Shown here piece by piece: positions 9,472 through 18,976 of a stretch of 64,000 bases of DNA. This stretch comes from Streptomyces tendae (GTDB lineage Bacteria > Actinomycetota > Actinomycetes > Streptomycetales > Streptomycetaceae). Every line of letters starts with the position of its first letter. Positions within the stretch are counted from its first letter, which is position 1. A program made the translations under genes and the position numbers. The notes beneath the pieces were generated by a model that was not told the DNA's origin, did not search any database, and worked only from the letters and a program-made list of their open reading frames with translations. The stretch spans positions 1,426,001-1,490,000 of the forward strand of contig NZ_CP043959.1 of NCBI RefSeq assembly GCF_008632955.1. Reading direction: 5' to 3'.

Positions 9472-9534
9472 CCCGGCCACCGTCGGCCACCGGTCACGAG
9501 GGTTCGCGCTCCCCGGCCGGTGACACGAGCCCGC

Positions 9535-10533
9535 TCAGTCCCAGGACCCCTGCGCCGCCGGAAGGGCCGCGATCTCCGCGAGGTCCCGTTCCGTCAGGCG
9601 CAGGTCCGCCGCGGCCGCGTTCTCCGTGACCCACCGCTCCCGCTTCGTGCCCGGCACCGGAATCACCTGGCGGCCCCGGCTCAGCACCCAGGCCAGCGCC
9701 ACCTGCGCCGGGGTCACGTGCTCCCCGTGCCGGCGCGCGATCCGGCGCAGACCCACCACGATCGGCTGGTTAGCGGCCATCATCTCGGCCGTGAAGCGGG
9801 GGTGCCGGGCGCGCAGGTCGTCCGCCTCGAACCCCACCCCGGGGGTCAGCGTGCCGGTCAGGAAGCCGTTGCCCAGCGGCATCGCCGCCAGGAAGCCGAC
9901 GCCCCGCGACGCGCACCAGGGCAGCAGGTGCTCCAGCGCCTCGGGCGACCAGACCGAGAGCTCCGCCTCCACGGCGCTGACCGGGAAGACCTGCTGCACC
10001 CGCTCCAGCTGCCGGATCGTCGCGTCGTGCAGCCGCGCCCCCGGCCGGCGCGACGAACGCGCCCCGACCGCGCACAGCCCCAGCGCCCGCACCTTCCCCG
10101 CCCGCACCAGCTCCGCCATCGCGCCCCAGGTCTCCTCCACCGGCACCTCCGGGTCGGCGCGGTGCAGCTGGTAGAGGTCGATGACGTCGGTCTGCAGCCT
10201 GCGCAGCGACGCGTCGCAGGCCCGTCGGACGTACCCCGGGCGGCCGTTGGCCACGATGTGCTGGTCACCCACCAGCAGTCCGACCTTGGTCGACACGAAG
10301 GCGTCGGCGCGCCGCTCCTTCAACACCCGCCCCAGCAGCAGCTCGTTGGTGAACGGCCCGTACATGTCGGCGGTGTCGAGGAGGGACGAGCCGGCGTCCA
10401 GCGCCCGGTGCACCGCCTTCAGCGACTCCTCGCCACGCTGCCGGGACGTGCTGTAGGCCCAGCTCATCGGCATGCACCCGAGTCCTACGGCACCCACCGC
10501 GAGCGCCGCCGCGCCGATCGTCCTGCGCTCCAC
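9535..10533 (-). CDS. Aldo/keto reductase
   Basis: 332-residue (alpha/beta)8-barrel oxidoreductase that reduces carbonyls with NADPH. The catalytic tetrad is recognisable: Asp and Tyr in DTADMYGPFTNE, Lys in FVSTKVGLL, His in LYQLHRADPEVP. The cofactor-binding end IPVPGTKRERWVTENAAA is also present. The start is a GTG (reverse of 10531-10533) with GGGAGGG upstream on the minus strand. It is divergent from the hydroxyacid dehydrogenase gene, 75 bases away. Physiological substrate unknown. Confidence 0.92.
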   Translation of the reverse strand: MERRTIGAAALAVGAVGLGCMPMSWAYSTSRQRGEESLKAVHRALDAGSSLLDTADMYGPFTNELLLGRVLKERRADAFVSTKVGLLVGDQHIVANGRPGYVRRACDASLRRLQTDVIDLYQLHRADPEVPVEETWGAMAELVRAGKVRALGLCAVGARSSRRPGARLHDATIRQLERVQQVFPVSAVEAELSVWSPEALEHLLPWCASRGVGFLAAMPLGNGFLTGTLTPGVGFEADDLRARHPRFTAEMMAANQPIVVGLRRIARRHGEHVTPAQVALAWVLSRGRQVIPVPGTKRERWVTENAAAADLRLTERDLAEIAALPAAQGSWD

Positions 10534-10608
10534 CTGCTCGTGACCCTCCCTCTCCGGTCCCCCAACCTAACCTCTGCGTCCGCGGACGCCTGAACTAGCC
10601 TCCGAAGC

Positions 10609-11559
10609 ATGACTGCTGACGTGTGGCTCCCCATCCCGCCGGACGAGATCGAAGGGCTCCCCGAGGGGCCGCGGTACCACTTCTGGGACGGCGGTGACGC
10701 GTTCCCGGCCGACCCGGCGGACTGCGCCTTCTACGTCGTGCCGTACATGAGGCCCGCCGAGGTGTGCCTGCGGCCGCTGCCGCGGATGCGTTCCGTGCGC
10801 GTGGTGCAGACCCTGTCGGCCGGAACCGACCACGTGCAGCCGGGCCTGAAGGACCTGCCCGCGGGTGTGCGGCTGTGCAACGCCCGCGGGGTGCACGAGG
10901 CCAGCACCGCGGAGCTCGCGCTCACCCTGATCCTCGCCTCCCTGCGCGGCATTCCCGACTTCGTGCGGGCCCAGGACCGGGGGGAGTGGCGGGGCGGGTT
11001 CCGGCCGGCGCTCGCCGACCGGAACGTGCTGATCGTCGGGTACGGCTCGATCGGCGCGGCGGTCGAGGACCGGCTCGCTCCGTTCGAGGTCGCGCGGGTG
11101 GCGCGCGTCGCGCGCTCCGCGCGCACCACGGAGCGCGGGCCGGTGCATCCACTCACCGAACTGCCCTCCCTGCTGCCGGAGGCGGACGTCGTCGTCCTCT
11201 CCACCCCGCTGACCGACAGCACCCGGCACCTCGTGGACGCCGGATTCCTGGCCCGGATGAAGGACGGCGCCCTGCTCGTGAACGTCGCCCGGGGACCCGT
11301 CGTCGACACCAAGGCCCTGCTCACCGAGCTGGAGAGCGGCCGCCTCACCGCGGCCCTCGACGTCACCGACCCCGAACCGCTGCCCGCCGACCACCCGTTG
11401 TGGCGGGCCCCCGGCGTTCTCGTCAGCCCGCACGTCGGCGGACCCACGTCCGCCTTCCTCCCCCGCGCGAAGCGTTTGCTCCGCGACCAGTTGCGCCGAT
11501 ACGTGAACCGTGAAGAGCTCGGCAACGTGATCCTGGTGACGGGAAGGGAAGACGTGTAG
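10609..11559 (+). CDS. D-isomer-specific 2-hydroxyacid dehydrogenase
   Basis: 316-residue NAD(P)-dependent dehydrogenase. The Rossmann motif VLIVGYGSIG lies near residue 140. The catalytic Arg is in NVARGPVVDT, Glu near DVTDPEPLP and His in SPHVGGPTSAF. It is shorter than SerA and has no ACT domain, so it is a 2-ketoacid reductase-like member rather than a serine enzyme. A TAGCCT hexamer at 10596-10601 lies 7 bases before the ATG, indicating a probable leaderless mRNA. Confidence 0.92.
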   Translation: MTADVWLPIPPDEIEGLPEGPRYHFWDGGDAFPADPADCAFYVVPYMRPAEVCLRPLPRMRSVRVVQTLSAGTDHVQPGLKDLPAGVRLCNARGVHEASTAELALTLILASLRGIPDFVRAQDRGEWRGGFRPALADRNVLIVGYGSIGAAVEDRLAPFEVARVARVARSARTTERGPVHPLTELPSLLPEADVVVLSTPLTDSTRHLVDAGFLARMKDGALLVNVARGPVVDTKALLTELESGRLTAALDVTDPEPLPADHPLWRAPGVLVSPHVGGPTSAFLPRAKRLLRDQLRRYVNREELGNVILVTGREDV

Positions 11560-11967
11560 TCCGCTTCGAGTACCGTCCGCATCTTCTCGGGAGCGGTGGG
11601 TACTCGACGGTCCGTTGATCGTCACGGAGCGTAGAGGACCTATGTCCCTGAGTGACGATACTGGTGTATCGTCCCGACTGGGGCTGCGCCGTCGACCAAC
11701 GGCGCGGGGGAGCGACACGAAGACTGTGAGGGGGCGACGGGCGATGCACGGCCACTGGACGAGCGATCCGACGCGGCGGACGCGTCGGCGGCGACACCGG
11801 CGCGCGGACAAGCACAGGCGCGGCCACCACATCCGGTGCGGCGACCGGACCGACGGCGCCGGCCCTCACCACCACCCCGGCGACGGCCGGTGGACCGGCC
11901 GGCGGCCCAGGCCCCGGACGCACCGGGGACCGTGGGGCGCGGCCATGGCGCGGACCGGGAGGGACCG
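11560..11967 (+). other. 408-base gap upstream of cdgE with a His/Arg-rich ORF of doubtful reality
   Basis: An ORF runs from ATG 11642 (GAGGA upstream) to TGA 11971. It encodes 109 residues, begins MSLSDDTGVSSRLGLRRRP and becomes extremely Arg/His-rich. Its stop overlaps the cdgE GTG by four bases (GTGA), which is how coupled genes look, but the composition resembles untranslated high-GC DNA. An inverted repeat GACGATA-ctggtg-TATCGTC lies at 11654-11673 inside it and may instead be a regulator site in the cdgE 5' leader. I give the ORF about a 25 percent chance of being real. Confidence 0.4.
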
Positions 11968-14963
11968 GTGAGCGCGCCGCCCTCGACCTCCACCCTGGAC
12001 GGAGCGCTGCGTCCCGCGTCCGCCCCGCGGACACTGCTGCCCAATGCGCCCGCCGCCGGCCGCCGGCCCGGTCCGGCGGCGCAACTCGTCCTGGCCCTGG
12101 TCTGTGCCGCCTACGCCGTAGGGGCCGCGTGCGGCTGGGGCTCCGAGCGACTGGCCCTGATCATGGGCGACTTCGGACTCAGCGCCGCCGCCGCTGCCGC
12201 CGCCGTGTCCTGCGTCGTCTACGCCCGCGGCCGCCGCACCCGCTACCGGCCCGCCTGGCTGCTGTTCGGCCTCTCCTCGGCCATGGCCTCCCTGGGCAAC
12301 CTGGTCTGGGGCTGGTACGAGGTCGTGCTGAACCGCGAGGTTCCGAGCCCCAGTTACGCCGACCTGTTCTTCCTCTGCTTCGCGCCGCCCGCCATCGTCG
12401 GACTGCTGGTGCTCGCCAAACGGCCGGTGACCAAGGCCGGATGGGTCTGCCTAGGCCTCGACGCCTGGCTGATCGGCGGCTCGCTGCTGACCCTGGCGTG
12501 GAGTCTCGCGCTCGCCCAGGCCGCCCAGGCCGAGGGCCCGGGCGTCGCGCACGCGGCGCTGTCGCTGGCGTACCCGCTGCTCGACATCGCCCTCGTCAGC
12601 ATGGTGCTGGCGCTGCACTTCCGGCGCTCGGCGGTCAACCGGTCCGCGGTGAACACCGCGATCGGGGCGCTCGCGCTCACCGTGATGTGCGACGCCCTGT
12701 TCACCTCCCCGCTGTTGCACGCCGACTACCGTCCGGGCAACTGCTCGACGCGGGCTGGTTCGCCGGCTCGCTGCTGCTGGCCTACGCCCCCTGGACGGCT
12801 CCCCGCCGCGGCGGACCGGAGCGGGAGGGGCACACGCGCGTGGTCCGCGAGCATCTGCCCGGACGGCGTGGCGCCCCGGACCACCAGCACGCCCTGCCGC
12901 CCGGCCAGGACCCCGGCCGGTACCAGCTCTCACGGCCCATCGCGGGATCCCTCGCCGCACTCACGCCGTACCTGGCGGCGGCCGTGTGCACCCTCGGCAT
13001 CCTCTACAACGTCCTCAACGGGCGCAGCGTCGACCGCGTCGTGCTGCTCACCGGCGGCACCGTCGCGCTGGCGCTCGTCGTGCGCCAGGGCATCATGCTC
13101 CTCGACAACATCACCCTCACCCAGGAACTGGCGCAGAAGGAGAACCACTTCCGCTCCCTGGTGCAGGGGTCGAGCGACGTCATCATGATCGCGGCGCCCA
13201 GCGGCATCCTGCGCTACGTCTCACCGGCCGCCGCCGGGGTGTACGGCCGCCCGGCGGAGGAGCTGGTCGGCACCGAACTGGCCGCGCTCATCCACCCCGA
13301 GGACCTGGGCCGCGTGGTGCACGAGGTGCGCCGGTTCCTCGCCGCCGACCCGGTCGAGGAACCCACCACGCGCATCGAGTGCCGCTTCCGCTCCGGCGGC
13401 GGGGGAAGCTGGCTGAACGTGGAGTCGACGGTCAACCGTCACCACGGCGGTCTCATCTTCAACAGCCGTGACGTCACCGAGCGGGTGCGGCTCCAGGCCC
13501 AGCTCCAGCACAACGCCGAGCACGACCCGCTGACCGACCTGCCCAACCGCGCCCTGTTCACCCGCCGCGTACAGCAGGCCCTCTCCGGCCGCCGTGCCTC
13601 GGACCGCGGAGCCGCCCTGCGCGGCACGGCGGTGCTGTTCATCGACCTCGACGGCTTCAAGGGCGTCAACGACACCATCGGGCACCAGGCGGGCGACGAA
13701 CTGCTCGTGCAGGCCGCCCGCAGACTCCAGGACGCCGTCCGCAAGGGCGACACCGCCTCCCGTCTGGGCGGCGACGAGTTCGCGGCCCTCATCGTCGGTG
13801 ACGGCGTCCGTGACCGGGACGCCCGCGAGCGGCACCTCCTCGAACTCGCCGACCGGCTCAGAGTCACCCTCTCCCAGCCCTACCTCATCGACGGCAACGA
13901 TGTCCGCGTCAACGCCTCCATCGGCGTCGCCTTCGCCGAGCCGGGACTCGGCGCGGGCGAACTGCTGCGCAACGCCGACCTCGCGATGTACCGGGCGAAG
14001 GCGGCCGGCAAGGGCCGGGTGGAGCTGTACGAGCCGCACATGCAACAGGACGTCGTACGCAAGGCGGAGCTGGCCACGCGGCTGCGCGCGGCGCTGCACC
14101 ACGGCGAGTTCGCCCTGCTGCACCAGCCGGTGGTGTGCCTGGCGGACGGCCGGATCACCTCGGTGTGCGCCCAGGCGCGCTGGCGCTCCTCGCAGGGCGT
14201 GCTGTTCACCCCGGCGGAGTTCCTGCGCGTGGCGGAGGACAGCGAGAAGACCGCCGAGCTGGGCCGCTGGCTGCTGGACGAGGCCGTGGAGCAGGCCGCC
14301 GAACGGCACGCGACCGGGCTCCCCGTGCCGGTGGCCGTCCGGCTGAGCGCCCGCCGGCTGCTGGACCGGTCGCTGCCTCTCGGCTCGATCGAGGCCCTGC
14401 TCACCCGGCACGGACTCCCGTCCGGCTCGCTGATCGTGGAGCTGGCCGACATCGACCCCCGGGTCTCCCTCGACGAGCTGGAGCGCAGGCTGACCGTGCT
14501 CAAGCGGCTCGGCGTGCGGATCGCCCTGGACGGCTTCGGCAGCGGACCCGCGGCGATCACCGCCCTGCGGCGGTTGCCCGTCGACATGCTGAAGCTGGAC
14601 CGCAGCCTGGTCGACGGAGTGGCCGAGTCCGCGCGGCTGTACAAGATCACGCACGGGCTGCTGCGGATCGCCTCCGACCTCGGACTGCAGTCCGTGGCCG
14701 ACGGCGTGGACCTGTCCGAACAAGCCGAGGCCCTGCGCGCGATGGGCTGCACCCACGGGCAGGGTCTGGCCTTCTCCGGGCCGCTGGACGAGTACCGGCT
14801 GCGCCGGGCGCTGGCCGTCGGCCACTACCCGACGCCGCACGGACCGGCCGAACCGGTGCTCGCCGGCGGGGGTTCCGCGGTGTACTCCTCCGGGGTGACC
14901 GCGGTGCTCAAAGGTGGTACGGCACTCCGCTCACATAATGAGACTCCCGTCCCACCCACTTGA
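11968..14963 (+). CDS. cdgE: Membrane-anchored PAS-GGDEF-EAL protein, frameshifted
   Basis: Cyclic-di-GMP signalling protein, about 998 residues if repaired. The first about 256 codons (from GTG 11968, GGGAGG upstream) encode a multi-helix membrane domain. Around 12738 the frame changes: adding one C after ggc restores RPG-QLLDAGWFAGS and continuous coding to 14963. Downstream are a PAS domain (NHFRSLVQGSSDVIMI), a GGDEF domain with intact RLGGDEF and an RKGD inhibitory site five residues before it, and an EAL domain. The EAL signature is degenerate (CAQARW where E-A/V-L-x-R is expected; LDGFGSG where DDFGTG is expected), so I predict cyclase but not phosphodiesterase activity. The name follows S. 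coelicolor CdgE by position and architecture. Confidence 0.82.
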
Positions 14964-14972
14964 CAGTGGGTG
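14934..14972 (+). promoter_or_regulatory. Likely ilvB promoter and adjacent inverted repeat
   Basis: A near-consensus -10 hexamer CATAAT lies at 14934-14939 inside the end of cdgE, placing transcription start near 14946 and the leader peptide about 50 bases downstream. No good -35 is seen at the right distance. An inverted repeat CACCCACT-tgac-AGTGGGTG follows (14953-14972). It overlaps the cdgE stop codon and could be an operator or the cdgE terminator. Confidence 0.55.
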
Positions 14973-14996
14973 TGCGCCGGGGGGAGGGTCAGTGCC

Positions 14997-15038
14997 ATGC
15001 GCACCCGAATTCTCGTACTTGGACAGCGCGTCGGCTGA
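14997..15038 (+). CDS. ilvB leader peptide, MRTRILVLGQRVG
   Basis: A 13-codon ORF with a strong purine-rich Shine-Dalgarno (GGGGGGAGGG, about 14979-14988). The run Ile-Leu-Val-Leu followed by another Val is exactly what an attenuator sensing branched-chain aminoacyl-tRNA needs. The Ile codon is ATT, which is rare in this genome. Immediately after the stop are a 9-bp hairpin and then a terminator. Ribosome stalling in the ILVL run would be expected to favour read-through into ilvB. Confidence 0.85.
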   Translation: MRTRILVLGQRVG

Positions 15039-15114
15039 CGCTGAGCGACGAACGCTCAGCGACCCACCACCCGGCGCGCTCCCCTCGCTTGCCTTACGGC
15101 ACGAGGGGTTTTTT
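15039..15114 (+). terminator. ilvB attenuator: pause/antiterminator hairpin and terminator
   Basis: The first hairpin is CGCTGAGCG-acgaa-CGCTCAGCG (15039-15061), a perfect 9-bp stem that starts right after the leader stop. The second is CCCCTCG paired with CGAGGGG (15081-15087 with 15102-15108) and a run of T at 15109-15114, a textbook intrinsic terminator 80 bases before ilvB. Together with the ILVL leader this is ribosome-mediated attenuation. Confidence 0.88.
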
Positions 15115-15194
15115 GTTGCACAGGCACCAGTCGAGCAGCACGCGTAACCCGCACGAACTTCGCAAAAACCCTCAGCATCGAGAAGAGAATGCCG

Positions 15195-17045
15195 ATGACC
15201 GAGCAGGCCACCGGGGCCCATCACCCGCAGCCGCGGCCCCGTTCCGGAGGACAGCAGTCCGCCCCCGTCGAGCACGTCACGGGCGCGCAGTCCCTCATCC
15301 GCTCCCTCGAGGAGGTCGGCGCCGACACGGTATTCGGTATCCCCGGCGGCACGATCCTGCCCGCCTACGACCCGCTGATGGACTCGACCCGGGTGCGCCA
15401 CGTCCTGGTCCGTCACGAGCAGGGTGCCGGTCACGCGGCCACGGGTTACGCGCAGGCCACCGGCAAGGTGGGCGTCTGCATGGCGACCTCGGGACCCGGC
15501 GCCACCAACCTGGTCACGCCGATCGCCGACGCGCACATGGACTCCGTGCCGCTGGTGGCCATCACCGGCCAGGTCGTCTCCAAGGCGATCGGCACCGACG
15601 CCTTCCAGGAGGCGGACATCGTCGGCATCACCATGCCGATCACCAAGCACAGCTTCCTGGTCACCAAGGCGGAGGACATCCCCCGGGCGATCGCGCAGGC
15701 CTTCCACATCGCCTCCACCGGCCGCCCCGGCCCGGTGCTGGTGGACATCCCCAAGGACATCCTCCAGGCGAGGACCACCTTCTCCTGGCCGCCCGTCATG
15801 GACCTGCCCGGCTATCGGCCCGTCACCAAGCCGCACGCCAAGCAGATCCGCGAGGCCGCCAAGCTGATCACGGCCGCCAAGCGGCCCGTCCTGTACGTCG
15901 GCGGCGGCGTCATCAAGGCAGGCGCCACCGCCGAACTGAAGATGCTCGCAGAGCTCACCGGAGCGCCCGTCACCACCACCCTGATGGCGCTCGGCGCATT
16001 CCCCGACGGCCACCCGCTGCACGTGGGAATGCCGGGCATGCACGGTGCGGTCACCGCCGTCACCGCGCTGCAGAAGGCCGACCTGATCGTCGCCCTCGGA
16101 GCCCGCTTCGACGACCGTGTCACCGGCAAGCTGGACAGCTTCGCCCCGCACGCCAAGATCGTCCACGCCGACATCGACCCGGCCGAGATCGGCAAGAACC
16201 GCGCCGCCGACGTGCCGATCGTCGGTGACGCCCGCGAGGTCCTCGCCGACCTCATCCAGGCCGTCCAGAAGGAGCACGCGGAGGGCCACCGCGGCGACCA
16301 CTCCGCCTGGTGGAACGACCTGAACCGCTGGCGCGACACCTACCCGCTGGGCTACGACCTGCCCGCGGACGGCTCCCTCTCCCCGCAGCAGGTCATCGAG
16401 CGCATCGGACAGCTGGCCCCCGAGGGCACCGTCTTCGCGGCGGGCGTCGGCCAGCACCAGATGTGGGCCGCGCACTTCATCCAGTACGACAAGCCCGCCA
16501 CCTGGCTGAACTCCGGCGGCGCCGGAACCATGGGCTACGCGGTCCCCGCCGCCATGGGCGCCAAGGCGGGCGTGCCCGACCGCACGGTGTGGGCGATCGA
16601 CGGCGACGGCTGCTTCCAGATGACCAATCAGGAGCTCACCACCTGCGCCCTGAACAACATCCCGATCAAGGTCGCGGTCATCAACAACGGCGCCCTCGGG
16701 ATGGTCCGCCAGTGGCAGACCCTCTTCTACAACCAGCGGTACTCCAACACGGTCCTGCACTCCGGCCCCGACGACGTCAACCCGGAGGCGAGGGGCACCC
16801 GCGTCCCCGACTTCGTGAAGCTGGCCGAGGCCATGGGCTGCTACGCGATCCGCTGCGAGGACCCCGCCGACCTCGACAAGGTCATCGAGGAGGCCAACTC
16901 GATCAACGACCGCCCGGTCCTGGTGGACTTCATCGTCCACGAGGACGCGATGGTCTGGCCGATGGTCGCCGCCGGCACCTCCAACGACGAGATCATGGCC
17001 GCCCGGGACGTGCGCCCCGACTTCGGCGACAACGAAGACGACTGA
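15195..17045 (+). CDS. ilvB: Acetolactate synthase large subunit
   Basis: 616-residue thiamine-diphosphate enzyme that condenses two pyruvates, or pyruvate with 2-ketobutyrate, the first common step of valine, leucine and isoleucine synthesis. Landmarks: [18 protein letters not shown], the catalytic Glu region [15 protein letters not shown], the FAD region [15 protein letters not shown] and the ThDP motif [15 protein letters not shown]…NNGALGM. Two in-frame ATGs exist (15189 and 15195). The second is chosen because AGAAGAGA ends only one base before the first. ilvN follows after 21 bases. Confidence 0.97.
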   Translation: MTEQATGAHHPQPRPRSGGQQSAPVEHVTGAQSLIRSLEEVGADTVFGIPGGTILPAYDPLMDSTRVRHVLVRHEQGAGHAATGYAQATGKVGVCMATSGPGATNLVTPIADAHMDSVPLVAITGQVVSKAIGTDAFQEADIVGITMPITKHSFLVTKAEDIPRAIAQAFHIASTGRPGPVLVDIPKDILQARTTFSWPPVMDLPGYRPVTKPHAKQIREAAKLITAAKRPVLYVGGGVIKAGATAELKMLAELTGAPVTTTLMALGAFPDGHPLHVGMPGMHGAVTAVTALQKADLIVALGARFDDRVTGKLDSFAPHAKIVHADIDPAEIGKNRAADVPIVGDAREVLADLIQAVQKEHAEGHRGDHSAWWNDLNRWRDTYPLGYDLPADGSLSPQQVIERIGQLAPEGTVFAAGVGQHQMWAAHFIQYDKPATWLNSGGAGTMGYAVPAAMGAKAGVPDRTVWAIDGDGCFQMTNQELTTCALNNIPIKVAVINNGALGMVRQWQTLFYNQRYSNTVLHSGPDDVNPEARGTRVPDFVKLAEAMGCYAIRCEDPADLDKVIEEANSINDRPVLVDFIVHEDAMVWPMVAAGTSNDEIMAARDVRPDFGDNEDD

Positions 17046-17066
17046 GCGAGAGAGACCGAAGAGATC

Positions 17067-17591
17067 ATGTCCAAGCACACGCTCTCCGTCCTGGTGGAGA
17101 ACACCCCCGGCATCCTGGCCCGGATCGCCGCCCTGTTCTCCCGCCGCGGCTTCAACATCGACTCGCTCGCCGTGGGTGTCACCGAGCACCCCGACATCTC
17201 CCGCATCACCATCGTGGTGAGCGTCGACGAGTTCCCGCTGGAGCAGGTCACCAAGCAGCTCAACAAGCTCGTCAACGTGCTGAAGATCGTCGAACTCGAA
17301 CCCGGGCACGCCGTCCAGCGCGAACTCGTTCTGGTGAAGGTGCGCGCCGACAACGAGACGCGCTCCCAGATCGTCGAGATCGTCCAGCTCTTCCGCGCCA
17401 AGACCGTGGACGTCTCCCCGGAGGCCGTGACCATCGAGGCCACCGGCAGCAGCGACAAGCTCTCCGCCATGCTCAAGATGCTGGAGCCGTTCGGCATCAA
17501 AGAGCTGGTCCAGTCCGGCACGATCGCGATCGGACGCGGTGCCCGTTCGATCACGGACCGGTCGCTGCGCGCCCTGGACCGGTCGGCGTAG
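17067..17591 (+). CDS. ilvN: Acetolactate synthase regulatory subunit
   Basis: 174 residues. An N-terminal ACT domain (MSKHTLSVLVENTPGILARI) confers valine feedback inhibition on IlvB. The second half is the actinobacterial-length C-terminal regulatory domain ending DRSLRALDRSA. It lies 21 bases after ilvB and is evidently translated from the same attenuated transcript. Length is normal for the large-form IlvN family. Confidence 0.97.
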   Translation: MSKHTLSVLVENTPGILARIAALFSRRGFNIDSLAVGVTEHPDISRITIVVSVDEFPLEQVTKQLNKLVNVLKIVELEPGHAVQRELVLVKVRADNETRSQIVEIVQLFRAKTVDVSPEAVTIEATGSSDKLSAMLKMLEPFGIKELVQSGTIAIGRGARSITDRSLRALDRSA

Positions 17592-18707
<1,116 letters not shown>

Positions 18708-18719
18708 GCCGATCCGTCG

Positions 18720-18750
18720 GAAGGGCCGGAGCGGCATGCTCCGGCCCTTC
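18720..18750 (+). terminator. Terminator of the ilv operon
   Basis: A perfect 13-bp stem (18720-18732 with 18738-18750) with a 5-base loop ggcat, starting 13 bases after the ilvC stop. No long T run follows, as is usual in high-GC actinomycetes. Confidence 0.9.
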
Positions 18751-18962
18751 GGGCGAACCAGGGGTAACGTCGGTGGTACCGCGTTGTCCGTCCCGTCCCA
18801 CCACGGACGGGTGATCCTTCCGAAGCGGCGTAAGACGACGCCCTCGGCGCCACTAGACTGCTGCACTACATACGCGTCAGGCCCACAGCGTCGTGCGTCT
18901 TCCACGCGGCTAGCACTTCTTCACCGCCTGCGGCCGTCGGGACGGCCGTCCGCATTGGGACT

Positions 18963-18976
18963 TGTGAGGACTCACG
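18963..18976 (+). promoter_or_regulatory. GTGA-ggac-TCAC repeat abutting the serA start
   Basis: GTGAGGACTCAC occupies 18964-18975, directly before the GTG start. It resembles the BldD consensus (AGTGA, short spacer, TCACC) with one mismatch on each outer base. GAGGA within it also serves as the serA ribosome-binding site, so regulator binding here could only act after promoter escape. A possible -10, TAGACT, lies at 18854-18859. Confidence 0.35.

Noticed and set aside
12129..12735. Independent gene starting at 12129 in the second cdgE frame
   Set aside because: The part before about 12738 is Arg/Pro-rich shadow sequence of the membrane domain; only the part after it is real coding sequence.
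15039..15114. T-box riboswitch upstream of ilvB
   Set aside because: No T-box core sequence or specifier stem; the leader peptide and short hairpins explain the region better.
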